64,000 bases of DNA from Haliclona indistincta (GCA_964017065.1 OZ024788.1:9960047-10024046); one strand, 5' to 3'. Counted from the first letter of the stretch, positions 1 through 12,900 are shown. Notes: generated by a model from the sequence alone, not told the origin. Program-made: numbers and translations.

Positions 1-1406
1 GATTGCTGAACAGACAGATGATAGTGGACTCTCCATTCTCAGCTTAGCTACCTTGCAAGGTCTCCTCCACACTCTCACTATAACACACTCTTGTGTCAGC
101 AATGAATACACTATACAGGTAACCTGAAGATGGTTCAGTGGATTGTAGAGAACTTTGGTACTATTGGTCATATTGCTGACGGCAAGGGGAACCTGCCGAT
201 ACACTTTGCAGCAGCTGGAGGTAGACTCCCCACTCACTCCCTCTCCTCCCTCCCCTCTCTCTCTCCCTCCCTCTCTCACTCCTCCCTTCCCCTCTCTCTC
301 CCTCCCTCTCTCACTCCTCCCTTCCCCTCTCTCCTTTCTCCCTCTCTCCCTCTCTCCCTCCCTTCCTCCCTCTCTCAATCACTCACTCGCTCACTTGCTT
401 ACTCAATACTCACTCATTCATTCGATCGTTTATTCATCTCTCTTCAGGATCAAAAAGCATTATCAAGTACTTTGTCCAGCAGTACGGTAAAGAATACGCT
501 GAGAAAAGGGACAAATCTCAAACTGCCCCAGTCTACTATGCTGCTCAAGATGGTCAGTTTCCTTAACCCTCTCTGTCACTTTAAATTTTGGGGAAAATTT
601 GTGTTGTAGGCAAGATCGATGTATTGAAATATCTGGTGGATGGGGTGGGCGTGGACCCTGTAGCTAAGGACCTGTCAGGAATGAGTACTATACATGCTGC
701 CTCTATGGGTCACCAGCTAGAGGTGGTTAAGGTAGGACACGCCCACCTACTCACCCACCAAGTTCACCAACTCTCTCTCTCTCTCATACACATATATACA
801 CACACACTTAGACTGGGAGAGTTGAGCAAGTCGCAGAGTTTGGGTAACACTGGCTGGCATGTTGATAGCCTCGTCCCCAGCCCAATGTTTTCGCTTACGA
901 GTCACCAAGGGGCAGAGAGACTGCAGATGGATGGTACTAAGATGCCCATTGATAGGGTTTACTGTATGTCGAATGTACTACCAACACAAGTAACTGATCT
1001 ACGCCTTGATCTCAACCCAGTTCGTCAGAAGGCACGCTCCAAGCTCATGACACTGGATCAGTTTGATCTCCAGGACATTATCCAGAAAACTGTCGAAAAA
1101 GCCGAGGCAGATGCTCAAGAACATGGTGAAACCATTATCACCACAGCTGGCAAGAACTGCTTGTTTTACGCAAACCCTTATGTTCTCCATCAGTCGCCGG
1201 TTAACAATTCCGATAAAATCGTTCGTAGAAGTTTCGTTCGATTGTTGTATACTGTTGATGAGCGTGATCGTATTGGAGACACCGTTAGTCCTGTTATCGG
1301 ACCGTGCTATCCTTTCAAAATCAAGACAATCACTGATATTTTACAACTACCAAGTGACATACAAGTGTCTTATCAAACTGACGTAACAAAATATCCCATA
1401 GTGTGA
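1..1406 (+). CDS. Ankyrin-repeat protein, 3' part of gene, internally deleted
   Basis: Partial gene cut by the window edge. Exons read from splice signals and repeat phase are 1-59, 119-220, 448-552 and 610-731, each encoding about one ankyrin repeat (for example the motif GNLPIHFAAAGG in the second and QTAPVYYAAQDG in the third). The introns contain CT-rich tracts. A C-terminal exon with ATG-proximal text MDGTKMPIDR (927) runs to a TGA at 1404-1406 and has no domain I recognise. Compared with the sister copy at 51381-53482, three middle exons are absent between 732 and about 910. They are replaced by sequence that includes a piece of the TAGCCTCGTCCCCAG transposon end (near 869). The frame stays open from 588 through 1406, so exon 4 may read straight into the last exon. 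Ankyrin repeats bind other proteins; the specific role is unknown. The gene could be functional in shortened form or be decaying. Confidence 0.6.
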
Positions 1407-2680
1407 TACTATGATTTATTTCAATTTGCTCCTTCTTGTGTAAATAACAAAATCAATCAGTGTTTCATAATTATATTATTTGCAAAAAATTATCACATAA
1501 TTCGAAGAGACTCTACCTTTGACACCTGTTGGTACTGTATAGTTGTGAATATTATTACAAAACAGTGAATATCATTACCAGTGAGTCAGTATAACCACTA
1601 ATGTTGCTGAGTGAACTTGTTATGTGACCTAGTCACATGATTATGCCCAATGCCCTCTAACAGAGCATATTCATGGTTGCATATTCTTAGGTAATGAACT
1701 CTTGATAATGCTGCACTTTGTATCTAGTATCCTGTACCTAGCAATATACAATGTATTTACAATTAACCACACTCATGCTAACGTGATCATTTTGACCTTT
1801 CATATTGACCTCTGAGATGCTGCACCAGATGCTGAAGCTTGTCATGCGTACTTTATTGTGCATGACATGTACAGTATATTAGATTGAAGAGGGATAGTGA
1901 TGTGCTGCAATCAATGCATAGTACTTGCCTTAACTAGGAGAAACTCCAATTGAAATGAGTGATGAATGATTCCATTGTTGTGATGGCTGCATCATCATTA
2001 CAGTAGTATGTCACTAGTACATGTATGTGTCAACACAATGTTGTGTAGTCATTTCAGTATGACATACCGGTACTTATCATAGCAAGATAGCTGTTAATGA
2101 TTGATCATTATCGAACATGCAGAAAATGAATCATGAATGTTGTTCTAAATACTACTGATTTATAAACATGTTGATTTTAAGGAAAGTCCCGTCATAATAT
2201 TGGTTCTGCTACTCAGGTCCAACTTAAAACTCTTATCGTGCCTGATCATGACTTCGAATATTATATCATTGAACTGAAGGACAATGATAGCTACAGATGT
2301 AACTCATATAACAGTCAGTGAAGTTGGCTATAATAGTAGCTCATCATCTTTAGTCAACATGCATGCAGCTGCTCAGTGCTTATAGTATTTTTTCAACACA
2401 AACTCAATAGTAGTAATTACTCTAGTGTCTTCTCTTGCTTTTAACAGCAACATAAGTCAACAATTGTATAACTATCCATTATAAATGAGGCTATAGCATC
2501 AATAAATGTGCCTCACCTAAGCTCATGAAATATGTCAATCGATAGTAGGCAGAAATTTGTGTCTGAAAAAATTAATAAATATTTGAAAACAGTCTGACAA
2601 AAAAATATTGTAGGTGTTAATTGGTGGTATATTTCTCAATGAATATACAAGCTACTTATATGCATAAATGATTATCATAT
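1407..2680. other. Gene-free 3' flank, part of a segmental duplication
   Basis: I see no coding region. The stretch around 1598-1735 and further pieces up to about 2330 reappear in the same order at about 53780-54410, downstream of the second ankyrin copy. The duplication therefore includes the 3' flank as well as the exons. The sequence is AT-rich and without obvious repeats of its own. Confidence 0.75.
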
Positions 2681-5600
2681 TCAGTAAAATCTATGAAACT
2701 CAATGTCAATAGGAGGCAATCCGCTCTCTTTTCTTGCTTTTTTCAAATCACCAACAGCAACATCAGCGGCCCGGTTGTAGGTAATACACATTTTTTTCAA
2801 TGTGGTGTTAAACTTGAGTGCGCCAATAATGATGTGAACTCCGCCAACATAAGCACGCGAGACATCAATTGTTACCAGTGACTGATTTGATTTCAACGTT
2901 TTTGCAATGAATTCAGCATCATCTTTCGAAATTTCTCTACCACGGAGGACTAAGTGAAGTAGAGTTGTGTTGTGTTCAAGAGCAGAAAAGATGAGTGAGA
3001 TAACACAATTAGCTGGTATAGTGTTCTTACATGACAGATCAAGATATGTAAGTGACTTGTTCACTTGAAGCATTTCAGTGAGAGACCTAGCAGTGTCTGG
3101 ATCAGTAGCTGTTATAGTTGTCATACTAAGATTTAAGTAAACCAGAGTGCTATTGTGTTGAAGGCTCTCAAAGATACATTGAGCTCCCAAGTCTGAAAAA
3201 TTGTTATTTCCTGAAAGATTTAAATGTGTAAGTGAATTGTTTTCTCGAAGCATAGTTGAGAGTAACCTAGCAGTGTCCTGATTTGTAACAGTTATATCGC
3301 AATTGGTTAGATTCAGTTTTACCAGAGTAGTATTATGTTGAAGGCCTTTAAAAACACAATAAGCCCCAAGTTCAAAGAAATTACTCAAATCTGCAAGATT
3401 TAGATGTTTAAGTGATCTGTTCTCCTGGAGTATTCTGACAAGACACTGAGCTGTGTCTGCTGTTATAATAGTATCACTTAGATTTAAGTTCACCAGAGTA
3501 GTAGTGTAGTGTTGAATGTGTGTAATAATGCTGCATACTTTTAAATTTGAAACTGAAGTTATATCAAGTTCTGTAAGTGGCTTGTAATAAACACATTTAA
3601 TCAAGGTAGAGAATCTCGAAAATTTTTCTTTCAGAAAGTCATCTTTTATACTGAGTTTTGTCAAAATTTTCGTATGCAGCATTTCAGTTACGAAATCTTG
3701 TAAACAACTCCAAGTATCAACATTTTTAAATGTTAGTTCACTGATTAAAGGAATTTTTTTGAGGTATGACGCTATGTAATTCAATCCTGTAATAGATGGA
3801 GGCTTAAACAACTGCAGCACCAATTTTTCTGAAAAACCGCCAGCTGATGTTGGCACTTTTCCACCGAAAGGGATCTTTGAGAGTCCATTTAGCAGTAGTC
3901 TTAAACAATGATCTTCAATGGGATTGTTCATCGTAAGATATAAAATAGGTGTATTAGCGGTAGATGTGGAGAAGAATGAAACAATGAAATAGCCGATTGC
4001 AAGAAAATCAACTGGAGTCAAATATTTAGGATTTGAGCTAGAGGACATAAACCTAATCGGATCAACTAGCTGGGTTAGAGATGGCTGTTTTGCTTCAAAA
4101 AAGCAGTGAAGTATAGGTAAAAATTCTTTAAGACTAGACTTACTACCATGATATAAAGATATGAATTGTTGTATTTCTGGATTATCTAATTTTGTGAAGC
4201 CACAATAGTACTGAAGCACAGCTTGAAAACGAGGACTTCCAAACATTTTCTTAAATACTCTGATTTGTTCACTAGCGTCCATCTGTGAAATATGGTAAGC
4301 AGCAAGAAGCTCTTGAACAGAGAGATGAAGAAAGTTGAATGAACGTGATTTACTGCAAAGTCCGAGCCCTTCAGTTGCTTGAAGGAGCCCTAAAGATGGA
4401 AGATTGATGTCAGATGTTAGCAAATCTTCTAAATAAAAGATGATTTTTTCTTGTATGACACCCTTATATGCTAATAAGCTAAGGTTGTTTAGTTTAGACT
4501 TAAGGTCATCAGGAAGATGGTCTAATGAAGACATTTCTGGTAAAATTGTGTCAGGTTCATGAGTTTCTTGCTCTCGGACTATGCAGCAGAGTACAAGAGA
4601 ACAGAATAGTTCGTGATATGTGGTAGGTAGAGCACCCTTCTTTGTCAGGAATAAGTGCACTAGTATTGCTGAATGAAGAGGTATATAGCAGTAACCTTCT
4701 ATAACTGGGTGCTCTTCAAGATGCTGGACAAGTAGCTGGATTTGAGTTCTGTTGCCATCCAAGGCTTTTTTAATGAACTCACGGATCTGTTTGCGAGTAA
4801 AACCAAGTATTTCCACTCGTCGATCAGCTATGTGGAAGAGATTTCCTGTGGCAACTGGTCGAGAGGTGATTAGTACAGTACTTTGATGAAGAGAGAGCTT
4901 GTGTGGCTGTTGAAGTATAGTGGAGACAAGCGAGCTTTTCATCTTATTTGGTGGAAATTCATCCCATCCATCGAAAATGAACAAAACATTCATTCCATCA
5001 TTAGCTTGTATTTGAGAAGCAGTGCTTTGAGACATTTCTTTAGTACGAGTTGGTATAATGTCAGCTAAGGTGCTAGCATTCTGGGTCGTTTCGTCGCGCA
5101 AGTAAGCAAGTATTACTAAATCAAAATTCGCTAACCAGGAAGCTCCTTGTGCCCATTGGTGGCAGATGTGGAGAGCAAATGTGCTCTTTCCTCCTCCTGG
5201 GGCTCCTTCAATAAGACATACTCTACCTGGTGGTGGTGGTGGTAGTACAACTAGTGGTTGAGGTGATTGAGGTGGAAATGGAAAGAGGTCAACCAAATCA
5301 ATAGATTCCTTATGACAAAGAATAGTTTCAATCTTTCCTTGCTGTGCTAGTCTGATCATTTCCTCCTCTGGTCCTCCGCGTCGTATCTGTTCATCTTTAA
5401 TCATTGCTAGTTGTATGAACTCACATCGTGGGAGGTAAGCCCAATGCTGGGAAGTGCGGCTTTGGGACATAGACGCGTACAGTTCCTTGAGATAGGATGT
5501 ATAAGAGGTGAGTGGATTATGAGATTGTTTGGGTGAGCAATCTGAGAAATTGAGACATAGTATATCGATCATACACTCAAGAAACTAGCTAACTCACCTC

Positions 5601-5898
5601 CTTCATCTGATGAGCTGCTATCAGACTCTGTCAGCAGTTTTTGAACTTGCTCTACAAGATTAGACATTTCACATTCATTGAACGCTCGACACAATCTCTT
5701 GTACGTGGCCTTTGGTCCTCGTTTTTTCTTCCACAGCCTCAGCATTCCTGTCTTTTGCAAGCGTACAGAATGTGGCGCCGATCCTAGAATTTCCTGATCC
5801 TCTGCTTCTGTTAGACCAAGGAATGGTGATATCTCTCTCCATTCTGTAATCCAACGAGATATTTTAGCCAAATGCTTACCAGTACAAGTCTTGTCCAT
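2681..5898 (-). CDS. NLR-type receptor: DEATH-like domain, NACHT, leucine-rich repeats
   Basis: The coding parts are 5598-5898 (exon 1, 100 codons plus one base) and 2681-5541 (exon 2), joined across a 56-bp intron with donor GTGAGT and acceptor CTCAG. Splicing keeps phase and gives about 1,053 residues. Unspliced, the two frames overlap by ATGA. Residues 1-95 are helical with Trp/Arg-rich motifs, as in death-fold domains. Walker A is GAPGGGKST (about 213-221) and Walker B is LFIFDGWDE (about 287-295), followed by a typical NACHT sensor segment with ITSRP. The last ~300 residues are repeats of the LxxLNLS type spaced about 28 residues apart. The order DEATH-NACHT-LRR is that of animal NOD-like receptors, which are greatly expanded in the sponge Amphimedon. 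They are cytosolic nucleotide-switched sensors of microbial or damage signals. No stop or frameshift is seen. The death-fold subtype (DEATH versus CARD) is uncertain. Confidence 0.9.
5542..5597 (-). other. Short intron of the NLR gene
   Basis: On the minus strand the strong donor G|GTGAGT follows the DEATH-like exon and CTCAG| precedes the NACHT exon. The split codon becomes GAT (Asp). The intron contains an in-frame stop and an alternative ATG, so a prediction without splicing would cut one receptor into two genes. Confidence 0.85.
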
Positions 5899-6017
5899 AG
5901 TGCCAAGGGCTGCTGTCAGCTTGGAGCCCTTAGAGGAATTTCACAGTTTTTATAAGGCAGTTAATTACTTCCTCTCACCGTCCATATAAGGAGAAAGCTT
6001 TTATATTTATGCATCAT

Positions 6018-6760
6018 TATGCCTCGGTGGGCGGAGCCACGAGGCATACAGTAGTTCGTCGGTTTGTCATTCTGTCATTCTGTCCGCAGGCAGAACTCCG
6101 CGTCGGCTGAAAACTAAGCGCTGATACTTGCAATACATGTTCAACTCGGTGTTGCCTCGGAATTGAATTGATAGACTTTTGGTTTCAAAGCTTCGTTACC
6201 TTGAATGGCATTGCTGGACTCGCTCAGCATTGTGGGACTTCGCTGAAGATAAAGCTGTCTACTATGGTCTTCTTCATAGCTTGTAAGACAATTCTTTACT
6301 CAAGGTAGTACAGTGAGTGCTGAGAAATCAATCGTGCTATCGCTAAGCAGCGCCAGCTCCAGCAAGCTAGCCACCAGCGCTCACGTGCTGTGTTGATTAT
6401 AGGCACGCCCAACCGAATTCCATGGTTAGCACTGCTAGGCTTCTGATTGCATAGTTGCAGCCCACTAGCTTATTCTGCAAACAGTGCTGTATTGCAGCTT
6501 GTTGCAGCGCTCTTCAGCTTTAATTTCATCATACAGGAATTGCATTGCATAACCGTGACTATTATACTGCATTGTAATTGCTGTACAGAAAGGTATAACA
6601 GCTGCAGTTTGTTGCTGTGTATGTGAAATGGTTGCATTTTTACTGTACAGGAATTGTGCTATTATAGCTTGTACAATAGGCGGAGTTTACTGTAGCTCAT
6701 GAGCTAGTCCTGCTGTGTACAATGGAATTCCACCGAGGCATCAGCACCTTTGGTGCCTAG
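6018..6760 (+). mobile_element. Helitron-like non-autonomous element, copy 1 (complete)
   Basis: It begins TATGCCTCGGTGGGCGGAGC, a hairpin whose outer arms are GCCTCG and CGAGGC. It ends with CACCGAGGCAT (the inverse of the start), a second hairpin GCACCTTTGGTGC, and CTAG. It is flanked by T on both sides with no target duplication. Inverted ends placed asymmetrically, with a terminal 3' hairpin, are the layout of Helitron2/Helentron-derived non-autonomous elements. No protein is encoded. Confidence 0.65.
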
Positions 6761-8003
6761 TTCTTAGATCATTAACATGCATTATAATACCATTTAGTTA
6801 GCTGTCATTTGCTTCATCAACTAGACTCTGTCAGCAGTCACCAGCGATTAACCAACTATCATGTATATCAATAATTATTGTCTTGGCTATAATGTATCAT
6901 TGTGCTGGCATTACATTATCACAAGTACAATCAATTGAAAAACATGCAAGGAAATCCATGTGTTGAAATATTATCAATCACATATTTATTCAGTCTTATT
7001 AATTTTAGGCCGGGGCAGTGGTCCACTCAATTTTCGCTTCAAAACTGGTAGTTCAAAAATGAAATTTTAGCCATTTTTCATGTTTTGTATTTTAACACTC
7101 ATTTTGAAAAATAGAAATTGCAGCCTATTTTCTAAATTTTGTCCTGTTTTAAGCAGAATAAACAATCATACTATCACCAGCTAAAATCCCTGTGTACAGT
7201 ACTGTTTGTCCACCAATATTTCATTTTTGAGTTGAGTCTCAGAATATAAAATAATTGTAATGCTTTCTTTAGTTTATCTTATTCCTGGTACATTGTACTC
7301 GATTTTTAACTCAAATTTGGAGAAAGACTAAGTACATGGGTGTGGCCTGTACAACACTTTACAGGAAGTAAATCAAGTGATGTGTTTGCCTATGTGTGTG
7401 TGTTTGTGTGTGTAGGTGTAGTATCCTACAAGCAAGTTAACGGTAATAAATAATTATCATAATTGTGTGCACACATGCACGCCTCCTGCAGCCATTAGAA
7501 CTTAAATGCACACATGCACACATACATGTATATAGTGCACAACACATACATATAGCAAAGCAATCCGTAAGGGCCGTATGTGCAAGCCAGGGTACCTGTA
7601 GTAAAACAGGTACTATGCACAGTACTACACAACCTTGAACCTCCTGAGGAACTCGCAGGAGGACCAACAGCGTGCCTCTTACTGCAGGTGTGCCACCCCA
7701 ACATTAGTAGATGATGATCATGAGACACAGCCAGTGCCATGTCAGTGGACTAATTGCTTTCCAGTGCATGTACAAGACCAGAATAGGTGGTGTGGAAGCA
7801 TACAGAGTAATACATATTAGGAGGAGTGTGAGTACATAATGTGTGACGCAGACAATAAGTATACAGTTTTATATAGGGACATAAAATTAATTATGACATG
7901 CTAGTGATGAAATGCATACTTAAATTTCTTTAGTGTCAACAGCCGTCTTCTAAGTGCGTAATACACCAAGTAAAAATGGATATGCATGGTCCTGGAAGTT
8001 TAT
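6761..8003. other. Gene-free intergenic stretch
   Basis: No convincing gene. Part of 7015-7250 is a diverged inverted relative of 23930-24200 (shared phrases such as tgcagcctattttc and gagtggacaaac), so it is an old repeat of unknown class. A GT-rich microsatellite lies at about 7390-7420. Short open frames at 7437-7820 lack any recognisable motif. Confidence 0.6.
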
Positions 8004-8033
8004 TATGCCTCGGTGGGCGGAGCCACGAGGCAT
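8004..8033 (+). repeat. Isolated Helitron-like 5' hairpin
   Basis: Only the terminal hairpin (TATGCCTCGG...CGAGGCAT) of the family remains here, directly abutting the left end of the giant foldback element. It is probably the remnant of an element cut by that insertion. Confidence 0.6.
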
Positions 8034-8259
8034 GGTGCACCCGATTCGGAAACCCTGCCCATCTATTTAGATAAAAAACGTTTCTAGTTTTGCCGTCTCG
8101 TGACACCCGGTTCGGAAACCCTGACTGTCTATTAATATAAAAACGTTTTTAGTTTTGCCGTCTCCGTGAGAGGGCTAGGGTTTCAATAGTTCAATAATAA
8201 GAGGGGAGGATCTAATGCAAACGAGCCTACGCCTACTTTATAGTAAAGATGGCTGCTGT

Positions 8260-8611
8260 CAGGAGCCCATAAGAGGAAGGAGCGTTCAACTCCAATCGTG
8301 CGTGTAGTAATAGCCAAACGTAAACTCCGCCGCCTTGCGCGTCCAAAAAACTTCCCTATATGGAAGTTTTTTTGCATGCGGGCCAATAGTCAGCCGGCAT
8401 GTCAACGTCATATCTAAACTCATGTACGCCTTTTACAAGTAGGCTGTGGCCCACATGTGTTGTTTGGCTACAACACATACAGGACATCTGTACGTCACAT
8501 GCATGTGCTGTAAACGGGAAAACGTCAGCAACAAGCGCCGCACGCTGCGCGCGGCGGAGTTTACATTTGGCTAAATCGCGGCTGAACGCTCCTTCCTCTT
8601 ATGGGCTCCTG
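8260..8611. mobile_element. 352-bp MITE inside the FB1 left arm
   Basis: Terminal inverted repeats start CAGGAGCCCATAAGAGGAAG and end with the inverse. CTGCTGT occurs on both sides (8253-8259 and 8612-8618). The right FB1 arm (near 14980) has the uninterrupted sequence with a single CTGCTGT, confirming insertion after the arms formed. The 7-bp duplication lies in a CTG-rich context, so the exact length is uncertain (a hAT-like 8 bp is possible). Confidence 0.75.
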
Positions 8612-9123
8612 CTGCTGTTTATAGGAACCTAGAGGCGATTAAATCTACTGAAGACGAGTCATTTCTGCTGTCTGGCATTCTATTCTACTACGAGCCAAGT
8701 GGACAAGCCTTTTAAACTTCTTTGTGACAATGGAAAGGCGTTGCAACGAGAAGAAATCTCAGCTAGAACCGGCTGAATGTCATAGCTTGCTTGTGAATTC
8801 AAGGCCCTGAACACCTACATGATCTCTGAGTAGAACTGGTGAGTCTACCAATAGGTAGAAATGGTCAGATTGTATTATAGGAGCATCACTGTTGTTGGTT
8901 TTCCTGTAAATAGACCGCCCCTAGCTGCTAGCTATATAGCTCTCTATAGCCAGTACGCATTCAGCTGCTTTATTTCACAGAGAATTCGTTTCATGCTTGT
9001 CTTGTTAACGTATCTAAGGCTAACAGTAGTCAGGCGTGGCATGACTATTCGCGTTCACGGAATAGTCAAAGGACATCAGAATACTGTACGGTACCTGTAC
9101 CGCAGCCAGCGCCATCGCGTAAC

Positions 9124-10906
9124 CATAGATATTAGAGCCCAGAGGGATTGGAAACGCGTAGTATCCGCTGACTAATCCGTGCCTCGGTTAGTCCGTATTT
9201 TTCCGTAAATGTATGACACCAAAAGACGCTATGACTGCTACTACGAGTGCTAGTGACGCTACTAAGACCGCTGCTGACGCTTGCTTCATGGAAACTTGTT
9301 TGCAGTCAGTCGCGGACGGCAAAGAGCTATCTTCAGTACATTCAAAGCGCACCACTGCCGCTCGAGAACTAGCCCAAAATTGATTATTCTATCCAGTACT
9401 ACGAAGTTGCTATCCGATGACGAATTGGACTCGACTGATTGCAGCAAGAGCTCACTCAACTGGTGGTCAAAAGCACTCTGTCCTGCGAGTCTCTTTTTAA
9501 AATGAAAGAATGGTGCGTTTGTGCAGTATCTCTTGAAGATGAGACTTCTAAAGCACTGCTTGTCAAGATCATTGAACTCTGGCTCACTATCCGTGGATCA
9601 TTTTTTCCACTGCTGGGGCTTATGTCTATTATTGTGTGTCTCATTGCACCTGTATTATAATTATTGTGAACCAAGATTGCTGCTACACACTATTTTTGAC
9701 AGTTTTCTTCTTGCATGCATGGCCTTTTGGGAGAGGTGTCTCATCAACAGTAATCTCTTTTGTGTTGCGCCCTCGCTTGCAATTTCCTCTCACAGTCTAA
9801 CAGCAACAGAGCCTTGTACTCGCAAGGATTAAGTGCCATACTGAAAACTGCTAACAGTTGGATTGTCAGAATAGCCACCTCTGATCCTCTTTTTGCCAAA
9901 AAACTTTCTAGGGGATCCTGGCATAGCTTTTCACTAAGAAAATATCTGACACCATCCAATTGCTTTAGGAGATACTTATTTAACTCAACAAATGATTTCA
10001 CTGCAGGTAGAAAATTAAAGAACAGTCATGACAATTATGCACGTACCCGAAGTAAATTTATTGATCACCTGTGATTCTAAGACCTAGCAGGATTTCCTGG
10101 CTTATAATATAACACCTGATCTTCTCATCGTCACTTGTCTGAAGTAGTTTCAGAAGTAGCCATGCAGGCTAGCATGCATGAACAAGCTGCATATTGATGT
10201 GTATTATAATAATTGTAACACTTTTTACTTAATATGTGCACCTTTCTTTGTTTACTAGGCCTTCCTGGGGTAGACCTCCTCTGACGGTAGCATGTCCTTG
10301 TCTTAGAAATTAAAATTCAGCCCATGCTCTACAACGCATTTTTAATAAAACAGTAAAGATAGCAGTATATAAACTACCCAGTGCTTTTCTCTATACTTTG
10401 TACTATGTCTAGGTTGTTATGAATAGTGTTCTACATTAGTGTTGCTTTAGTGAAAATTTAAGTAAAAGAACCACTGAAAACGCACGTTTTGCTCATTAGC
10501 CCAATCACATAGCAAAATATTTTGAAAATTATATTGCTATGCCATGCTCCAGCATTCCCTAAGTCAATATGAATATCAAAAATTCAATCTGAAGGCACAG
10601 GCTTGTTGTGAAAATGTAATAACAACTTTTTAATTCTTTTCCAAACATTCAATTGTAACTCACAGATTTAAACGAGAGTTGGTCCACTTTATTTCCAGTC
10701 AATTTGATGAATGATTATACTTGAAACAACTTTGTAACAAGAAAGATCCCCTTTTGCTGTTAGCGCTACTATAGACGGCTTTTTTGCAGTGAAGTCGTAC
10801 GAGCTGTCTCGGTCTGAAAGCGAGGCACGGATACGACGCGGAAGTGACGTCACGTTGTATTATTGCATTTAGGCGTTTCCAATCCCCTCCCCCTCTAATA
10901 TCTATG
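9124..10906. mobile_element. CATAGA-family transposon copy A, 7-bp target duplication
   Basis: It begins CATAGATATTAGAG and ends with the inverse, flanked by direct GCGTAAC (9117-9123 and 10907-10913). The opposite FB1 arm near 14280 holds the empty site with one GCGTAAC. The interior contains a decayed reading frame (around 9439-9620, with text such as KIIELWLTIRG) that may be the end of a transposase; frames are broken. It is the same family as 33536-37351. CA-ended TIRs of about 30 bp recall P-like elements, but those usually give 8-bp duplications. Confidence 0.8.
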
Positions 10907-12114
10907 GCGTAACACGTGGGTTAGTCACGCCCACGAAAAGTACATCTGCGTTGGCGTAGTCAAATTCCTAAGGTACAGTATTCTAATGTCCCCTGACTAT
11001 TCTGTGAACGTGAACAGTCAGGCCATGCCTGACTAGGCTAGCTGCATGAACAGCACACTTGTAATCACAAACTGAAAAGAACGTTGTCTTGTACAAAAAG
11101 TACCGAGCACTTTACCTAGTACCAACGAGCACACACGTCTAGCCTCTGTTGCACAATAGTTAAAATTAGGCTACTGATACATGAAATTAATTGTGGATGA
11201 TGAATGCAGCGAAATGGGTAGAAAAATAATTTGCGCAAAAATTAATGTGTCTTCCTCTTAACGACACGCGTAGCTCACGGGATTCTGAAGAACCGCCCAG
11301 TCTCCTGAAAGCTCCACTTTTCTCCACTTCCTTAGCCAAAATTGAGGCAGCTTGTTTTCAGTGAAAATAGCACATCTATAGGTAGTCCTACGCAACTGTT
11401 CATGAGAATTGGCGCAAAAAATAAATTCACACGGCCATCCCATGATTTTTAGTAAGACAAACTTTTTGCGGCACAAGAAAAAGAGGCCTTTCCGTAAATT
11501 CCTGGCTACGGCCTTGTATAATGAGGGTTTTGTATAATCTGCTAATGATAATGATAGGCATAAAATAGGCTTAATTATTATTGACTGTTTTCTGGTGTGT
11601 AGCCCTAGATTTAAGGTTATCGAAATTAATTATTTTCTCTCTCTCTCAGACTATTAATTTTGTGAAATCAGACAGGGTTATTACTAAACTCCTATTTTGT
11701 TCTAGGAGAATGAACATCAGGTTTGTCATAATGAGTGACAACGTGCTGCTTGATTTGATGGTGTTATGTCCACAGGTGCAACTGAAAAAGTGATGGTCTA
11801 GCAAGTCGTAACAAAACAGATTATAGCTAAGTAGTTACTAGTCCAAGTCATTCAATATGTATGAACTCTTGGTATTTCGTATCACAATGATTATTTTTAT
11901 TGTAACAATGAACACACTAGAAGTTCGTAACACACATGGTCTAATCGTAGTACAATGGTTTGTTACAATGAATCGTACCATCCACTGAAATAGTTCTGAG
12001 ACAAACAGTTGCAAAATTCTTCCAGTGACCTAGCTTGCAATCTGGTAAGCGCTGATGAAGTGTAGCTTGACTGTAGGAGTAGTTTAATAGTGCTTTTAAG
12101 AGAAAATGCCGTCT

Positions 12115-12900
12115 CATAGTGATCTTGAGACTAAATTGCATACTAATCTGGTGGACTTGATGGGTAAGAATACAGTGAAAGCAATGAAATGAAGAAAATG
12201 ACAATTCATAGTGTTCTTGAGACTAAAGTGCAGTAAGTTGCATACTAATCTGGTGGACTTGATGGGTAAGAATGCAGTGAAAGCACTGAAATGAAGAAAG
12301 TGACAATTCATAGTGTTCTTGAGACTAAAGTGCAGTAAGTTGCATACTAATCTGGTGGACTTGATGGGTAAGAATGCAGTGAAAGCACTGAAATGAAGAA
12401 AGTGACAATTCATAGTGTTCTTGAGACTAAAGTGCAGTAAGTTGCATACTAATCTGGTGGACTTGATGGGTAAGAATGCAGTGAAAGCACTGAAATGAAG
12501 AAAGTGACAATTCATAGTGTTCTTGAGACTAAAGTGCAGTAAGTTGCATACTAATCTGGTGGACTTGATGGGTAAGAATGCAGTGAAAGCACTGAAATGA
12601 AGAAAGTGACAATTCATAGTGTTCTTGAGACTAAAGTGCAGTAAGTTGCATACTAATCTGGTGGACTTGATGGGTAAGAATGCAGTGAAAGCACTGAAAT
12701 GAAGAAAGTGACAATTCATAGACTAAAGTGCAGTAAGTTGCATACTAATCTGGTGGACTTGATGGGTAAGAATACAGTGAAAGCAATGAAATGAAGAAAA
12801 TGACAATTCATAGTGTTCTTGAGACTAAAGTGCAGTAAGTTGCATACTAATCTGGTGGACATGATGGGTAAGAATACAGTGAAAGCACTGAAATGAAGAG
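12115..12900 (-). repeat. 102-bp tandem array, left arm of FB1
   Basis: About seven to eight copies of a 102-bp unit (for example cagtaagttgcatactaatc at 12231, 12333 and 12435), nearly identical in the middle and diverged at the edges. Because 102 is divisible by three, an artificial 34-residue repeat is open on the minus strand. Confidence 0.9.

Noticed and set aside
130..609. A frame rich in Ser/Leu/Pro crossing intron 2 of ankyrin copy 1.
   Set aside because: It reads through a CT-rich intron tract; the exon borders at 220/448 explain the region.
12115..12900. CRISPR-like regular repeats.
   Set aside because: Units are contiguous with no unique spacers, and the context is eukaryotic.
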